A stretch of 64,000 nt of DNA from Halomonas sp. LR3S48 (GCF_025725665.1 NZ_CP107009.1:620001-684000); one strand, 5' to 3'; positions 51,012 through 60,666 are shown, counted from the stretch's first letter. Translations and numbers: made by a program. The notes: generated from the sequence alone by a model not told the origin.

Positions 51012-53027
51012 CTACTTGCCCTGAACCAGGTCGCGAACGATACGTCGGCCCGGATGCAGGTGATCTACCAGCGGCCACTCAAGCGGCAGCGGTTCGTCGC
51101 AGATGCGCGAGGCGATCAGTTCGGCGCACAGCGGCGCGCTGGCCATGCCGCGGGAGCCATGGGCGGCACTGATCCAAAGGCCGGTATGGTGGCGTCCGGC
51201 GATGGCTGGCACCCGGGTGGCGTCCTTGGCCAGCACGGCATAGTCCTCGCGCCAGGCCTCGACGTCGGGCACCGGGCCGCAATAGGGCGACTTGTCCGGG
51301 CTCGCCGCGCGCACACCCACGCGAGCGGTGAGCCGCTGGGGCGACAAGTCGGCGCCGGCCTGGCGTAGCGCCGCCACGAAATGGGGCAGGCCGCGCTCGA
51401 GCTCCGCGAGGTTAGCGGCGTGGTCGGCCTCGCGCTCGGCCATGTCGGTGTCGCCGGGGCCGAAGGTGGCGCCGAAATTGAGCATCCCATCCGCCGCTGG
51501 TGGTACATAGCCGCCGGCGCAAATCACGCGGCCCAGCGCGGGAGCCTCTTCGGGCAGTGTCAGCTGGCTGACCTGGCCGCGCACCGGCTGCAGGGGCAGC
51601 GCCGAGGTTTGGTCGAATCCGGCCGCCTCGCTGGCGGCGGCGACCACCACCTGGTCGGCGTCGATACGCTCACCATTGGCCAGGGTCAGCGTCCAGCCCG
51701 AGTCGGAACCATGCAGTGCCGTCACTTCGCCACGGCGAAAGTCGACGCCCGGTGTCCTGGCGAGACGCACGCACAGCTCCAGCGGCTTGACCCAGGCGGC
51801 TTCGGGATAGTCGAGTGCCGTGGCGTCGATAAGAATGCCGGCAGCGTCGCTGGCCGCGTCGGCATCGAGCCCACGCACCACGCTCTCCGGCAGGGGATGA
51901 TTGGTCAGGAAGCGGGCCTGGCGCGCCCGTTCCTTCTCGTTCAGGGCCAGCTGCAGCACGCCGCTGGGCCGCCACAGCGACTGCTCGGGGTCGAGCTGCT
52001 CCAACCAACGTCGGCTGTAGAGCAGGCCGGACAGGTAAGCGCGGCTCTGCAGGTTGGTCTCGACCGCCAGCTTGACGTAGAGCGCCCCCTGCAGGTGGGT
52101 GGTGCCCAGCTCTGCCCGGTCGAAGCGGTCGATCAGCGTCACTGCAACGCCGCGCCGGGCCAGGGCGGCTGCGGTACTGGCGCCGGCGATGCCGGCCCCG
52201 ATCACCGCCACGTGACGCGGCGGCCGTGCCGGCGGCGGGCTGAACCAGGGCGTCTGCTCTCGGCGCATGTCGGCGGGTGGCGAGGTGATCTCGCCGGCGA
52301 GCATTTCGCGCTTGCGCCCGAAGCCCGGCACCTTGCGCCAGGCGAAGCCGGCCTCTGCCAGCCCGCGCTTGACCACACCGGCACAGGTAAAGGTGGCGAA
52401 AGTCGCTCCCGGCCGCGAGCGGGCCGCCATGGCAACGAACAGCTCGGCGCGCCACATCTCCGGGTTCTTGGCCGGGGCGAAGCCGTCGAGGAACCAGGCG
52501 TCCACCTGGCCTTCGAGCAGCGCCAGGCGCTCGGCGGCATCGCCGAAGTGCAGGTCCAGCGTGACCCGGTCGTCGAGCCACAGCCGATGCACCCCGGCCA
52601 CCGGTGGGGGCCATTGACACAGCAGCCGCTCGGCACGCGGGGCCAGGTCCGGCCAGGCGGCTAGCGCCCGGGCGAGATCTTCCCGGCGCAGCGGATAACG
52701 CTCGGTGGAAACCAGGTGCAGCCGCGCCTCGGCCGGGGCGTGTGCATCGAAACAGGCCCAGGCGCAGAGCATATTGAGCCCGGTGCCGAAGCCGGTCTCG
52801 CCGATCACGAAGGGGCGCCTGGCCGTCCAGGCGGCGAAGCGCCGGGGCAGCGCGTTGCCTTGCACAAAGACATGTTCGGTTTCGGCCCGGCCGTCGTGGC
52901 GCGAGAAATAGACGTCGTCGAAGCGCGTCGAGCGCGGGGCACTCTCGCCGGTGTCGTCGCACTGCCAGTCGAGGCGAGCGGACTCGAGCCCGGCCAGCGG
53001 CGGAAGGGTGGGGTGGGGCAGGGGCAA
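51012..53027 (-). CDS. mnmC: Bifunctional tRNA modification enzyme MnmC
   Basis: Finishes the mnm5s2U34 modification: an FAD domain removes carboxymethyl and a SAM domain methylates. The N-terminal SAM half has GETGFGTGLNML and WFLDGFAPAKNPEMW; the C-terminal FAD half opens with VAVIGAGIAGAST. I propose a TTG start at 53027, seven bases after GGAG, giving 671 residues (E. coli 668). Upstream in-frame starts at 53096, 53108 and 53150 lack ribosome binding sites, and the longest would run through a DnaA box. Confidence 0.92.
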   Translation of the reverse strand: MPLPHPTLPPLAGLESARLDWQCDDTGESAPRSTRFDDVYFSRHDGRAETEHVFVQGNALPRRFAAWTARRPFVIGETGFGTGLNMLCAWACFDAHAPAEARLHLVSTERYPLRREDLARALAAWPDLAPRAERLLCQWPPPVAGVHRLWLDDRVTLDLHFGDAAERLALLEGQVDAWFLDGFAPAKNPEMWRAELFVAMAARSRPGATFATFTCAGVVKRGLAEAGFAWRKVPGFGRKREMLAGEITSPPADMRREQTPWFSPPPARPPRHVAVIGAGIAGASTAAALARRGVAVTLIDRFDRAELGTTHLQGALYVKLAVETNLQSRAYLSGLLYSRRWLEQLDPEQSLWRPSGVLQLALNEKERARQARFLTNHPLPESVVRGLDADAASDAAGILIDATALDYPEAAWVKPLELCVRLARTPGVDFRRGEVTALHGSDSGWTLTLANGERIDADQVVVAAASEAAGFDQTSALPLQPVRGQVSQLTLPEEAPALGRVICAGGYVPPAADGMLNFGATFGPGDTDMAEREADHAANLAELERGLPHFVAALRQAGADLSPQRLTARVGVRAASPDKSPYCGPVPDVEAWREDYAVLAKDATRVPAIAGRHHTGLWISAAHGSRGMASAPLCAELIASRICDEPLPLEWPLVDHLHPGRRIVRDLVQGK

Positions 53028-53127
53028 GGTGTGGCTCCAAGACCAAGGCTGCTCAAAAACTGATCGATGGCTCCACGGCAGCGTGGCATGGCGCATCGAG
53101 CAAGCCATCCGCGGCGTTTCAACAGTG

Positions 53128-53165
53128 TTATCCACAGAAGCTGTGAGCAAAACCCCTGTGGATAA
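53128..53165. promoter_or_regulatory. Inverted pair of consensus DnaA boxes
   Basis: TTATCCACA at 53128-53136 and its exact reverse complement TGTGGATAA at 53157-53165 face each other across 20 bases. Both match the strict DnaA box. They lie between mnmC (minus) and the end of the YciI gene (minus), about 100 bases ahead of the mnmC start. Confidence 0.65.
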
Positions 53166-53187
53166 TCGGCCGCGCCGGGAGGGGATC

Positions 53188-53487
53188 CTAGGGCAATACT
53201 TTCTTGAACGGCTTCACGGTCGCCTTGGCGTAGACGCCGGCGATCATGTAGGGATCGGCGTCGGCCCAAGCCTGGGCGGTGTCGAGGCTGTCGAACTCGG
53301 CGACCACCAGGCTGCCGCTGAAGCCGGCATCGCCGGGGTTCTCGGCATCCACCGCGGGATGCGGGCCGGCCAGCACCAGGCGGCCTTCGTCACGCAGTTT
53401 CTCCAGGCGGGCCAGGTGATCGGGGCGGGCGGCCAGGCGGCGTTCCAGGCTGTTCTTCACGTCTTCACTGATGATTGCGTACAACAT
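53188..53487 (-). CDS. YciI family protein
   Basis: A 99-residue ferredoxin-like protein of the YciI family. It has the conserved early histidine and aspartate ([22 protein letters not shown]) and a [17 protein letters not shown] end. The fold resembles muconolactone isomerase, but no reaction is known for most members. It is divergent from the PHP gene, and yciO lies two genes away, as the E. coli yci cluster suggests. Confidence 0.9.
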   Translation of the reverse strand: MLYAIISEDVKNSLERRLAARPDHLARLEKLRDEGRLVLAGPHPAVDAENPGDAGFSGSLVVAEFDSLDTAQAWADADPYMIAGVYAKATVKPFKKVLP

Positions 53488-53602
53488 CGCAGCGTTCCTC
53501 GAGCAAGCGCGGTGTTACCGCGGACTCCAACCGTGCGTTGACCGACCGCCGTCGGGCGCGCACCATTGGGCCACCATTTTGACAAAGTTGCCTGCCTGCG
53601 TC

Positions 53603-54517
53603 ATGCCACAGCCCTCCCTGCCCGAGCATTTTACCGGCGATACCACCCCCCTCGGGGTCGACCTGCACATGCACTCCACCGCTTCGGACGGCGCCATGGC
53701 ACCCGCCGAGGTCGTTGCGCTGTGTGCCGAGCGCGGCGTGACGCTGATGGCGCTGACCGATCACGACACCGTGGCCGGCGTGGCCGAGGCCAGCGAGGCG
53801 GCTAAGCGCCTGGGCGTGCGCCTGCTGCCGGCGGCGGAGCTCTCGACCCGCTGGCAGGGCATCGGCATCCATGTGGTGGGGCTGTTGCCGCAGGGCGCGC
53901 GCGGTGCGCTCGACGAAGGCCTCGAGGCCCAGGCCCGGGCGCGCAAGGCGCGCTCCGTGGTCATCGCCGAGCGCATGGAAAAGATCGGGCTCGACGACGC
54001 CCTGGCCAAGGCTCGCGAGCAGGCCGGGCCCTATCGCCCGCTGGGCCGTCCGGACTTCGCCCGAGCGCTGGTGGCGGCGGGGCTGGTACCCGACATGGCC
54101 ACGGCGTTTCGCAAGCACCTCGGCAGCGGCAAGGCGGGCGACGTCAAGGCGCACTGGCCGGAGCTGGCCGAGGTGGTGGGTTGGGTGGTCGAAGCGGGCG
54201 GCGTGGCGGTGCTGGCGCATCCGCTGCGCTATGGGCTGACCCGGCGCAAGCGGGGACAACTGCTGGACGACTTCGCCGCGGCCGGCGGCCAGGCCGTCGA
54301 GCTGGTCAGCGGCTTCCAGAACGCCGATGTCACCCGCGATCTGGCCCGCCAACTGACCGAGCGCGAGCTTTACGGCTCGCTCGGCAGCGACTTCCATTTT
54401 CCCGGCGGCCACCTGGCCCCGGGCAGCATGAGCCCGCCCCCCCGCACCGCTGTTGCTCCGGTATGGACCCATCCACGGCTGGCCGGCTTCGTCGCGGCCG
54501 CCACGAGCGCGCTATAG
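53603..54517 (+). CDS. rnm: PHP-domain phosphoesterase (RNase AM / YciV type)
   Basis: A 304-residue metal-dependent phosphoesterase. The PHP motifs are DLHMHSTASDG near residue 17, LTDHDT, LPAAELST and AHPLRY, and GSDFHFPGG near the end supplies the last metal ligands. E. coli YciV (RNase AM) trims 5' ends of RNA and acts on 3',5'-nucleotide bisphosphates. The ATG at 53603 gives the family length; a longer frame from 53471 adds 44 unrelated residues. It lies just ahead of yciO, as in E. coli. Confidence 0.88.
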   Translation: MPQPSLPEHFTGDTTPLGVDLHMHSTASDGAMAPAEVVALCAERGVTLMALTDHDTVAGVAEASEAAKRLGVRLLPAAELSTRWQGIGIHVVGLLPQGARGALDEGLEAQARARKARSVVIAERMEKIGLDDALAKAREQAGPYRPLGRPDFARALVAAGLVPDMATAFRKHLGSGKAGDVKAHWPELAEVVGWVVEAGGVAVLAHPLRYGLTRRKRGQLLDDFAAAGGQAVELVSGFQNADVTRDLARQLTERELYGSLGSDFHFPGGHLAPGSMSPPPRTAVAPVWTHPRLAGFVAAATSAL

Positions 54518-54555
54518 TGGGCAGCGAGAATTCGAAACGTCAGGAAAATGACCCC

Positions 54556-55179
54556 ATGAGCCAATTCTTCCAGATCCATCCGGAAAACCCGCAGAAGCGC
54601 CTGATCGACCAGGCGGTGCAGATCGTCCGCGAGGGTGGCGTGATCGCCTACCCCACCGATTCCGGCTATGCCCTGGGCTGCCATCTGGGGGACAAGAAGG
54701 CGATCGAGAAGATCAAGCGGCTGCGTTCGCTGGACGACAAGCACAACTTCACCCTGGTGTGCTCCGACCTCTCCGACATCGGCACCTACGCCAAGGTCGA
54801 CAACAGCGTATTCCGCCTGCTCAAGGCCAATACGCCGGGCGCCTACACCTTCATCCTCAATGCCACTTCCGAGGTGCCGCGCCTGCTGCTGCATCCCAAG
54901 CGGCGCTCCATCGGCATGCGCGTGCCCGACCACCGCATCACCCTGGCACTGCTCGAGGCCCTGGGCGAGCCGTTGATGAGCGTGACGTTGATTCCGGTGG
55001 GCGAGGCGTTGCCGATGACCGACCCGGAAGAGATCCGCGAGCGCTACGGCGCCCACCTGGACCTGATCATCGATGGTGGCGCCTGCCACCTGGAGCCCAC
55101 CAGCGTAATCGACCTGCGCGAGCTGCCGCCGACCATCGTGCGCGAGGGGCGCGGCGACCTGGCGCCGTTCCGCGAGTGA
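54556..55179 (+). CDS. yciO: Sua5/YciO-family protein
   Basis: A 207-residue member of the Sua5/YrdC/YciO family, which binds nucleotides and RNA; YrdC makes threonylcarbamoyl-AMP, and YciO's own role is less certain. Motifs include GGVIAYPTDSGYALGCHL, KRLRSLDDKHNFTLVCSDL, TPGAYTFIL and RRSIGMRVPDH. Length equals E. coli YciO (206). It starts 38 bases after the PHP gene, with AGGAAA ahead of the ATG. Confidence 0.92.
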   Translation: MSQFFQIHPENPQKRLIDQAVQIVREGGVIAYPTDSGYALGCHLGDKKAIEKIKRLRSLDDKHNFTLVCSDLSDIGTYAKVDNSVFRLLKANTPGAYTFILNATSEVPRLLLHPKRRSIGMRVPDHRITLALLEALGEPLMSVTLIPVGEALPMTDPEEIRERYGAHLDLIIDGGACHLEPTSVIDLRELPPTIVREGRGDLAPFRE

Positions 55180-55210
55180 GCTTGGCAAAGCGTGCCTTCA
55201 CTGCGGCCGG

Positions 55211-56098
55211 TCACTCCGGCGGCCCGTAGCGGCCGAGTTCGGCTTGGCGCGGGTCAGGCAAAGTCTCGTCGAGCCAAGTGCCGCACAGCAAGCAGTAGCG
55301 AGCGCGTCGCTCATGACGATCGTTGCCACAGCCGGGGCAGGCCTCGTCCGAGTAGCGCTCCTCGCGAATGGCGCGGATCACCTGGGCCGAGAAGACCCCG
55401 GTCGGCACGGCAATGATCGAATAGCCAATCAGCATCAGCATGACCGTGATCGCCTTGCCCAGCGGGGTCATCGGCACGATGTCGCCATAGCCTACCGTGG
55501 TCAAGCTGACGATGGCCCAGTAGATCGACATCGGGATGCTGGTGAAGCCGGCTTCGGGCGACTCGATCGTGTACATCACCGCGGCGAAGATGGTTACCAG
55601 CACGAAAATGCCGAAGAAGAACAGAATGATCTGATGTGTGCTGCGCCTGAGCGCATCCAGCAACAGACGGCTTTCGCCGACGAACTGCATCAGGCGCAAT
55701 ACGCGGAAGATGCGCATGACCCTCAGTAGGCGCACGATCACCAGCGTTTCCAGGTTGCCGGGTAGGATCAGCATCAGCCAGGTGGGCAGCACGGCGAGTA
55801 CGTCGACTACGCCATAGAAGCTGCGCAAGTAGCGCCAAGGCTTTTCCAGGCAGTAGATACGCAGGGCCAGCTCGATGGTGAATATCAGCGTGAAGCCCCA
55901 CTCCAGCCAGTAGAACCAGTTCCCAAAGGCGGCATCCCAGGCGGCCACGCTTTCCAGCAGTACCACCGCCACACTGGCCAGGATCAACACGATCAGGGCG
56001 ATATCGAAACTTTTTGCCAGTGGTGTATCGGATTCGAAGATGATCTGGAACAGGCGGGTGCGCAACCCCTTGTTTGCGGGTCGATCCGGTTCGCTCAT
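55211..56098 (-). CDS. Voltage-gated-type K+ channel with C-terminal zinc ribbon
   Basis: A 295-residue ion channel. Hydrophobic S1-S4 come first, with an arginine-rich S4 (RLLRVMRIFRVLRL), then S5, the selectivity filter TTVGYGD, and S6 (LIGYSIIAVPTGVFSAQV). After S6 a CxxC pair at C254/C257 and another at C269/C272 suggest a zinc ribbon in the cytoplasm. AGGGAG lies before the ATG at 56098; a start 18 codons upstream is unlikely. It probably passes K+; the ligand of the ribbon is unknown. Confidence 0.88.
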   Translation of the reverse strand: MSEPDRPANKGLRTRLFQIIFESDTPLAKSFDIALIVLILASVAVVLLESVAAWDAAFGNWFYWLEWGFTLIFTIELALRIYCLEKPWRYLRSFYGVVDVLAVLPTWLMLILPGNLETLVIVRLLRVMRIFRVLRLMQFVGESRLLLDALRRSTHQIILFFFGIFVLVTIFAAVMYTIESPEAGFTSIPMSIYWAIVSLTTVGYGDIVPMTPLGKAITVMLMLIGYSIIAVPTGVFSAQVIRAIREERYSDEACPGCGNDRHERRARYCLLCGTWLDETLPDPRQAELGRYGPPE

Positions 56099-56159
56099 CG
56101 CCAAACTCCCTGTAGCGCTTTGCACATTTTTTTTGCTCGCTTTGTTTTGCAACGTTGGC

Positions 56160-57002
56160 TCACACCGCCAGGCGGTGCGCCAGCTTCAACGCCGTGCGGC
56201 CGAAATCCACGCCGAGCCAGTCGCGTTGCTGAAGCATGGCGGCGAGCCGTCCGGCCTCATCGTGGCCGTTTTCGGCAAGTACCTGCAGGGCTTCCCTGGC
56301 CGTTGCCCTCCAGCCATCGTCGCCGGTATCGGACAGGGCATCCAGGGCCAGGATGGCGCGGTGCAGCCGCTCGCTTTCATCGAGCCCTTCTGGCAGTTTC
56401 CAGTGATCGTTGAGCAGGGCGCTGCCACGGGCGGCCTTGCTGGCATCGGCGGGGCGCAGAGGGACCGTTTCGGCAAAGGCCAGCGCCAGGCTCCACAGGG
56501 CCTGCGGATCGCCGTCCTTGAGCTCCAGCTCCAGTTCGCAGATCGGCACGCGCCGGCCGGCGGCGCGAATCTCGCCCTGGTCAAGCGCCACCTCGACGGT
56601 GGCCTCGGCCAGTTCCAGGCGCCATAGGCGGCGCTCGAAGTCGGTGGTGAAGCGCGGCTCGAGCCGCGCCAGCACGTTCTCGCCCAGCGCGGCCATGGGG
56701 GCCAGTTCGGCGAGCCCGGCGCGGTCGAGGCTGCCGCCCGCCACCGGCCACTCCCATTCACGGCGCCGGCTGTAGCCACCACCGCCTTCGCCGCTGGTCT
56801 TGAGGGTCTGCACCCAGCTGTCGTCGCGGCGGCGCAGACGCAGTGCCATGCGCGCGGCTTCCAGCTCACCCTCGGGCGTATCATAGTAGGTGTTCGCCAG
56901 GCGCTGGGCGCCATGCACTCCCCCGCGCAGTAGCGGATGCTGCAGCAGGTGTTCCGGCCCCGTTTCGCCCAGCGCCAGTTTCATCTCGATCTCGTGGCTC
57001 AT
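56160..57002 (-). CDS. CYTH-domain inorganic triphosphatase (YgiF-like)
   Basis: A 280-residue protein beginning with the CYTH signature E-x-E-x-K (HEIEMKLAL at residues 3-11). The tunnel residues follow in YYDTPEGELEAARMALRLRRR and the closing ELELELKDG. The C-terminal part after about 195 may be a helical CHAD-like or YgiF tail. The family hydrolyses inorganic triphosphate. GGGAAGAG precedes the ATG at 57002; the longer frame adds 37 residues. It is divergent from the PhoU-like gene. Confidence 0.87.
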   Translation of the reverse strand: MSHEIEMKLALGETGPEHLLQHPLLRGGVHGAQRLANTYYDTPEGELEAARMALRLRRRDDSWVQTLKTSGEGGGGYSRRREWEWPVAGGSLDRAGLAELAPMAALGENVLARLEPRFTTDFERRLWRLELAEATVEVALDQGEIRAAGRRVPICELELELKDGDPQALWSLALAFAETVPLRPADASKAARGSALLNDHWKLPEGLDESERLHRAILALDALSDTGDDGWRATAREALQVLAENGHDEAGRLAAMLQQRDWLGVDFGRTALKLAHRLAV

Positions 57003-57129
57003 GTCTCTTCCCGCTGCTCCCGGTCTTTCGCCTGAAGGGACCCGCACCCGGGCATATGAATATTTCCATGACGTGACAGGGTGCCATTCTTTATACTGAT
57101 GCCGCCATTTCACAAGCGCATCTTACGCC

Positions 57130-57810
57130 ATGGTCAAATCCAACCCCTTTTCAGCGATGTTCGGCCGTTCGCCGTTCCAGCCGCTGCTGGCGCACATCGC
57201 CAAGTCCAACGAGTGTGCCGACCAGTTGCTGCCTTTCTTCGAGGCCACGCTTGCCGGCGACTGGGACGAGGCCGTCAGGATTCGCGAGATCGTCACGCAA
57301 CTCGAACACGACGCCGACAGCCTCAAGACCGAGCTTCGCCTCAACCTGCCCAATACCCTGTTCCTGCCCGTCTCCCGTACTGATCTGCTCGACCTGATCA
57401 GCGTGCAGGACAAGATCGCCAACAAGGTACGCGACATCACCGGGATCATGCTCGGCCGCCGCATGCAGGTGCCCGTTGAACTGGCCCAGCCCATGCGTGA
57501 CTACATGCAGACCTCCGTGGCCTGTGTCGCCCAGGCGCGCCAGGCGTTGGAGGAGCTCCAGGACCTGCTCGAATCGGGCTTCGGCCGTCATGTTTCCGAC
57601 GTGATGCAGAACCTGATTCGCGAATTGCACATTCTCGAACAGCAGGCCGACCACCAGCAGATCGACATTCGGCGCCGGCTCTTCGACCTGGAAGACCAGC
57701 TCAAGCCGGTGGATGTGGTCTTTCTCTACAAGATCATCGACTGGGTCGGTGAACTCTCCGATCGTGCCGAACGCGTCGGCAGCCGTCTCCAGATTCTCAC
57801 TGCCCGGTAG
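57130..57810 (+). CDS. DUF47/PhoU-like regulator of phosphate transporter
   Basis: A 226-residue all-helical protein of the TIGR00153 (DUF47) family. Metal-binding acid patches typical of PhoU-type helical bundles can be seen (QLEHDADSLKTELR, QDKIANKVRDITG, EQQADHQQIDIRRRLFD). In many bacteria this gene directly precedes a PiT phosphate transporter, as here (68-base gap). It probably adjusts transporter activity. Confidence 0.9.
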   Translation: MVKSNPFSAMFGRSPFQPLLAHIAKSNECADQLLPFFEATLAGDWDEAVRIREIVTQLEHDADSLKTELRLNLPNTLFLPVSRTDLLDLISVQDKIANKVRDITGIMLGRRMQVPVELAQPMRDYMQTSVACVAQARQALEELQDLLESGFGRHVSDVMQNLIRELHILEQQADHQQIDIRRRLFDLEDQLKPVDVVFLYKIIDWVGELSDRAERVGSRLQILTAR

Positions 57811-57878
57811 GACATCGCCGCCCGGCATGGCCGGGGGATGTTCTTTCAACCTGACAGCCACATAGGACCAACCTCCCT

Positions 57879-59144
57879 ATGTCGATCATTGCAGAGCACG
57901 CGTATACCTTCATCATCCTGGCTTGCCTCTTCGGCTTCTTCATGGCCTGGGGCGTCGGTGCCAACGATGTCGCCAACGCCATGGGCACCTCGGTCGGCTC
58001 CAAGGCGATCACCATCAAGCAGGCGATCATCATCGCGGTGATCTTCGAGTTTCTTGGTGCCTGGCTCGCCGGCGGCGAGGTCACCGAGACCATTCGCAAG
58101 GGCATCATCGATCCGGCCGCGCTACAGAATGACCCCCAACTGCTGGTCTACGGCATGCTGGCGTCGCTGCTGGCTGCCGGCACCTGGCTGCTGATCGCCT
58201 CGATGAAGGGCTGGCCGGTATCGACCACCCACTCCATCGTCGGCGCCATCGTCGGCTTCGCCCTGGCGGGGCTGGGCATCGATGCCGTGGGCTGGCCCAA
58301 GGTCGGCCAGATCGCCGCTAGCTGGGTGGTGTCGCCGCTGCTGGCAGGCACCATCGCCTTTACCCTGTTCAAGTCGGTCCAGCACCTGATTTTCGAGGCT
58401 GACGATCCCTTCGTCGCGGCCAAGCGCTACGTGCCTTTCTATATCCTGCTGGTCGGCTTTGCCATCTGCATGGTGACCCTGACCAAGGGGTTCAAGCACA
58501 TTGGCCTGGACATGGGCTTCGGCACCAACCTGCTGCTGTCGGCCCTGTTCGGCCTTGGCATGATGGCGCTGGGCGGCTGGATGGAGAGGCGCGTGCAGGC
58601 CGGCAGCCGTCAGTCCGATCACTTCGGTTTCACCGGGGTGGAGCGTGTGTTCGGCGTACTGATGATCTTCACCGCCTGCGCCATGGCCTTCGCCCACGGT
58701 TCCAATGACGTGGCCAACGCCGTTGGCCCGCTGGCGGCGGTGATCAGTGTCGTCCAGCACGGCGGAGCCATCGAAGGTTCGGCACTGGTGCCCTGGTGGG
58801 TGCTGATATTGGGCGGTGGCGGCATCGTGGTGGGCCTTGTCACCTACGGCCACAAGGTCATCGCCACGGTCGGCACCGGCATCACCGAGCTGACCCCGAG
58901 CCGCGGCTTCGCCGCCACCCTGGCCGCCGCGCTCACCGTGGTGCTCGCTTCCGGTACCGGCCTGCCGATCTCCACCACCCATACGCTGGTCGGTGCGGTA
59001 CTCGGCGTGGGTCTGGCGCGCGGCATGGCGGCACTCAACTTGCGCGTGATCGGCACCATCGCGATGTCCTGGTTGATCACCCTGCCGGCCGGTGCGGGTC
59101 TGGCGATCATGTTCTTCTTCCTGTTCAAGGCAATCTTCGGTTAA
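57879..59144 (+). CDS. pit: Inorganic phosphate transporter, PiT family
   Basis: A 421-residue membrane protein that imports phosphate with a cation (H+ or Na+). The two inverted PiT signatures are intact: GANDVANAMGTSVGSKAI near residue 26 and HGSNDVANAVGPLAAVISV near 270. Each is followed by an STTHS/T motif (STTHSIVGAIVG and STTHTLVGAVLG). About ten transmembrane helices are visible, with a short central loop. It follows the DUF47 gene and ends 48 bases before a terminator. Confidence 0.94.
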   Translation: MSIIAEHAYTFIILACLFGFFMAWGVGANDVANAMGTSVGSKAITIKQAIIIAVIFEFLGAWLAGGEVTETIRKGIIDPAALQNDPQLLVYGMLASLLAAGTWLLIASMKGWPVSTTHSIVGAIVGFALAGLGIDAVGWPKVGQIAASWVVSPLLAGTIAFTLFKSVQHLIFEADDPFVAAKRYVPFYILLVGFAICMVTLTKGFKHIGLDMGFGTNLLLSALFGLGMMALGGWMERRVQAGSRQSDHFGFTGVERVFGVLMIFTACAMAFAHGSNDVANAVGPLAAVISVVQHGGAIEGSALVPWWVLILGGGGIVVGLVTYGHKVIATVGTGITELTPSRGFAATLAAALTVVLASGTGLPISTTHTLVGAVLGVGLARGMAALNLRVIGTIAMSWLITLPAGAGLAIMFFFLFKAIFG

Positions 59145-59191
59145 GCAAGCCACGGCGAAAATCCGTGCGTTGCCCCGCCAGAGAGCCATAG

Positions 59192-59220
59192 CGGCGGCAC
59201 CTTGATGGTGCCGCCGTTTT
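59192..59220 (+). terminator. Terminator after pit
   Basis: A perfect 10-bp stem CGGCGGCACC/GGTGCCGCCG (59192-59201 with 59207-59216) with a five-base loop is followed by TTTT. Confidence 0.88.
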
Positions 59221-59281
59221 CGTCGCTCTGATATAGTCGAATTCGATACACCTTTCTCTCACCTGCTGCCGGAGAGCGGCC

Positions 59282-60595
59282 TTGGACACTCGTTTCCCCT
59301 TCGTCGACTGGTTCCGCAATTCCTCCCCCTATATCAATGCGCATCGGGGCCGAACCTTCGTGATCCTGATCGAGGGCGAGGCCATGGCGCGAGGACGAGG
59401 CGAGCAGCTGATCCAGGACCTGGCGCTGCTGCATACCCTTGGCGTGCGGCTGGTGGTGGTGTTCGGCATTCGCCCCCAGGTGGAGCAGGCCCTGGCCGAG
59501 GCGGGCATCGTGCCGCAGCGCCACGAAGGCCGCTGGGTCGCCGATGAGGCGATCATGGCCTGTGTCGAGCGAGTGGCCGCCGAGCAGCGACTGTGGCTCG
59601 AGGCGCGGCTGTCGCTGGGGCTGCCCAACACGCCGCTGCACGGAGTGGAACTCACCGCGGTGTCCGGCAATCTGGTCATGGCCAAGCCGCTGGGCGTACG
59701 CGAAGGGGTCGACTACGACCACAGCGGCGAGGTGCGCCGAGTACGGGTCTCGGCCGTGCAGGGGCTGCTCGACCGCGGATCACTGGTGCTGTTGCCACCG
59801 CTGGGCTTTTCCAGTACCGGGGAGGTCTTCGATCTGGACGCCGCCGAGGTGGCCCAACATGCGGCAACGGCGCTGGCCGCCGACAAGCTGATTCTGCTGG
59901 GCGAGGCCGCCGGGCTCTATGACGAGAACGGCGCCATGCAGCGCCAGCTCACGCCCGACGAAGCCGAACCGCTGCTGCGCCATGCCGACCCGGGCAGCGA
60001 GCAGGCGCGTCATATCGGCGCCGCCTGTGCCGCCGCACGACTCGGCGTGGCCCGCACGCACCTGCTCTCGTGGCACGACCACGACGCCCTGCTGGGCGAG
60101 CTGTTCACCCGCGACGGGGTGGGCACCATGATTACCCGGCATCGCTACGAGCAATTGCGGCCGGCCGAACTCGGCGACATCGGCGGCCTGCTGGAGTTAC
60201 TGGAGCCGCTGGAGCGGCGCGGCATGCTGGTGCCGCGTTCGCGCGAGCGCCTGGAGTATGAGATCGACGACTACCTGGTGATCGAGCGCGACGGCATGAT
60301 CATCGGCTGCGCGGCGTTGCATCGCTTCGCCGAAGCCGACATGGGCGAGCTGGCCTGCGTGGCAATTCACGTCGACTACCGCGGCGGCGCGCGCGGCTCG
60401 CTGCTGCTCTCGGGAATCGAGCAGCGCGCGAAGCGGCTTGGGCTTGCCTCGCTGTTCGTGCTGACTACCCACACGGCGCATTGGTTCGTCGAACACGGCT
60501 TTCGTCCTGCGGACATCGAATCGCTGCCCACGCTACGGCGCGACACCTACAACCACGCGCGCAAGTCGAAGATTCTCGTCAAGCCTCTCTCATGA
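59282..60595 (+). CDS. argA: N-acetylglutamate synthase ArgA
   Basis: Acetylates glutamate, the first step of arginine synthesis, and is feedback inhibited by arginine. The 437 residues consist of an amino-acid-kinase-like domain (about 1-290, with VFGIRPQVEQALAEAG) and a C-terminal GNAT acetyltransferase domain with CVAIHVDYRGGARGSLLL as the acetyl-CoA loop. The start is a TTG at 59282, preceded by GGAGAG. The E. coli protein has 443 residues. No arginine operator could be recognised. Confidence 0.95.
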   Translation: MDTRFPFVDWFRNSSPYINAHRGRTFVILIEGEAMARGRGEQLIQDLALLHTLGVRLVVVFGIRPQVEQALAEAGIVPQRHEGRWVADEAIMACVERVAAEQRLWLEARLSLGLPNTPLHGVELTAVSGNLVMAKPLGVREGVDYDHSGEVRRVRVSAVQGLLDRGSLVLLPPLGFSSTGEVFDLDAAEVAQHAATALAADKLILLGEAAGLYDENGAMQRQLTPDEAEPLLRHADPGSEQARHIGAACAAARLGVARTHLLSWHDHDALLGELFTRDGVGTMITRHRYEQLRPAELGDIGGLLELLEPLERRGMLVPRSRERLEYEIDDYLVIERDGMIIGCAALHRFAEADMGELACVAIHVDYRGGARGSLLLSGIEQRAKRLGLASLFVLTTHTAHWFVEHGFRPADIESLPTLRRDTYNHARKSKILVKPLS

Positions 60596-60666
60596 GGCCG
60601 CCTGTAGTCTCCCGCCTCCTCCGTCGGGGCCCGGTCGCCGCTCGGTAGCGTATCCCGAGCGGCGGC

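Noticed and set aside
53027..53150. Upstream starts for mnmC at 53096, 53108 and 53150
   Set aside because: No ribosome binding sites, the family length fits the TTG at 53027, and the longest form would code through a DnaA box.
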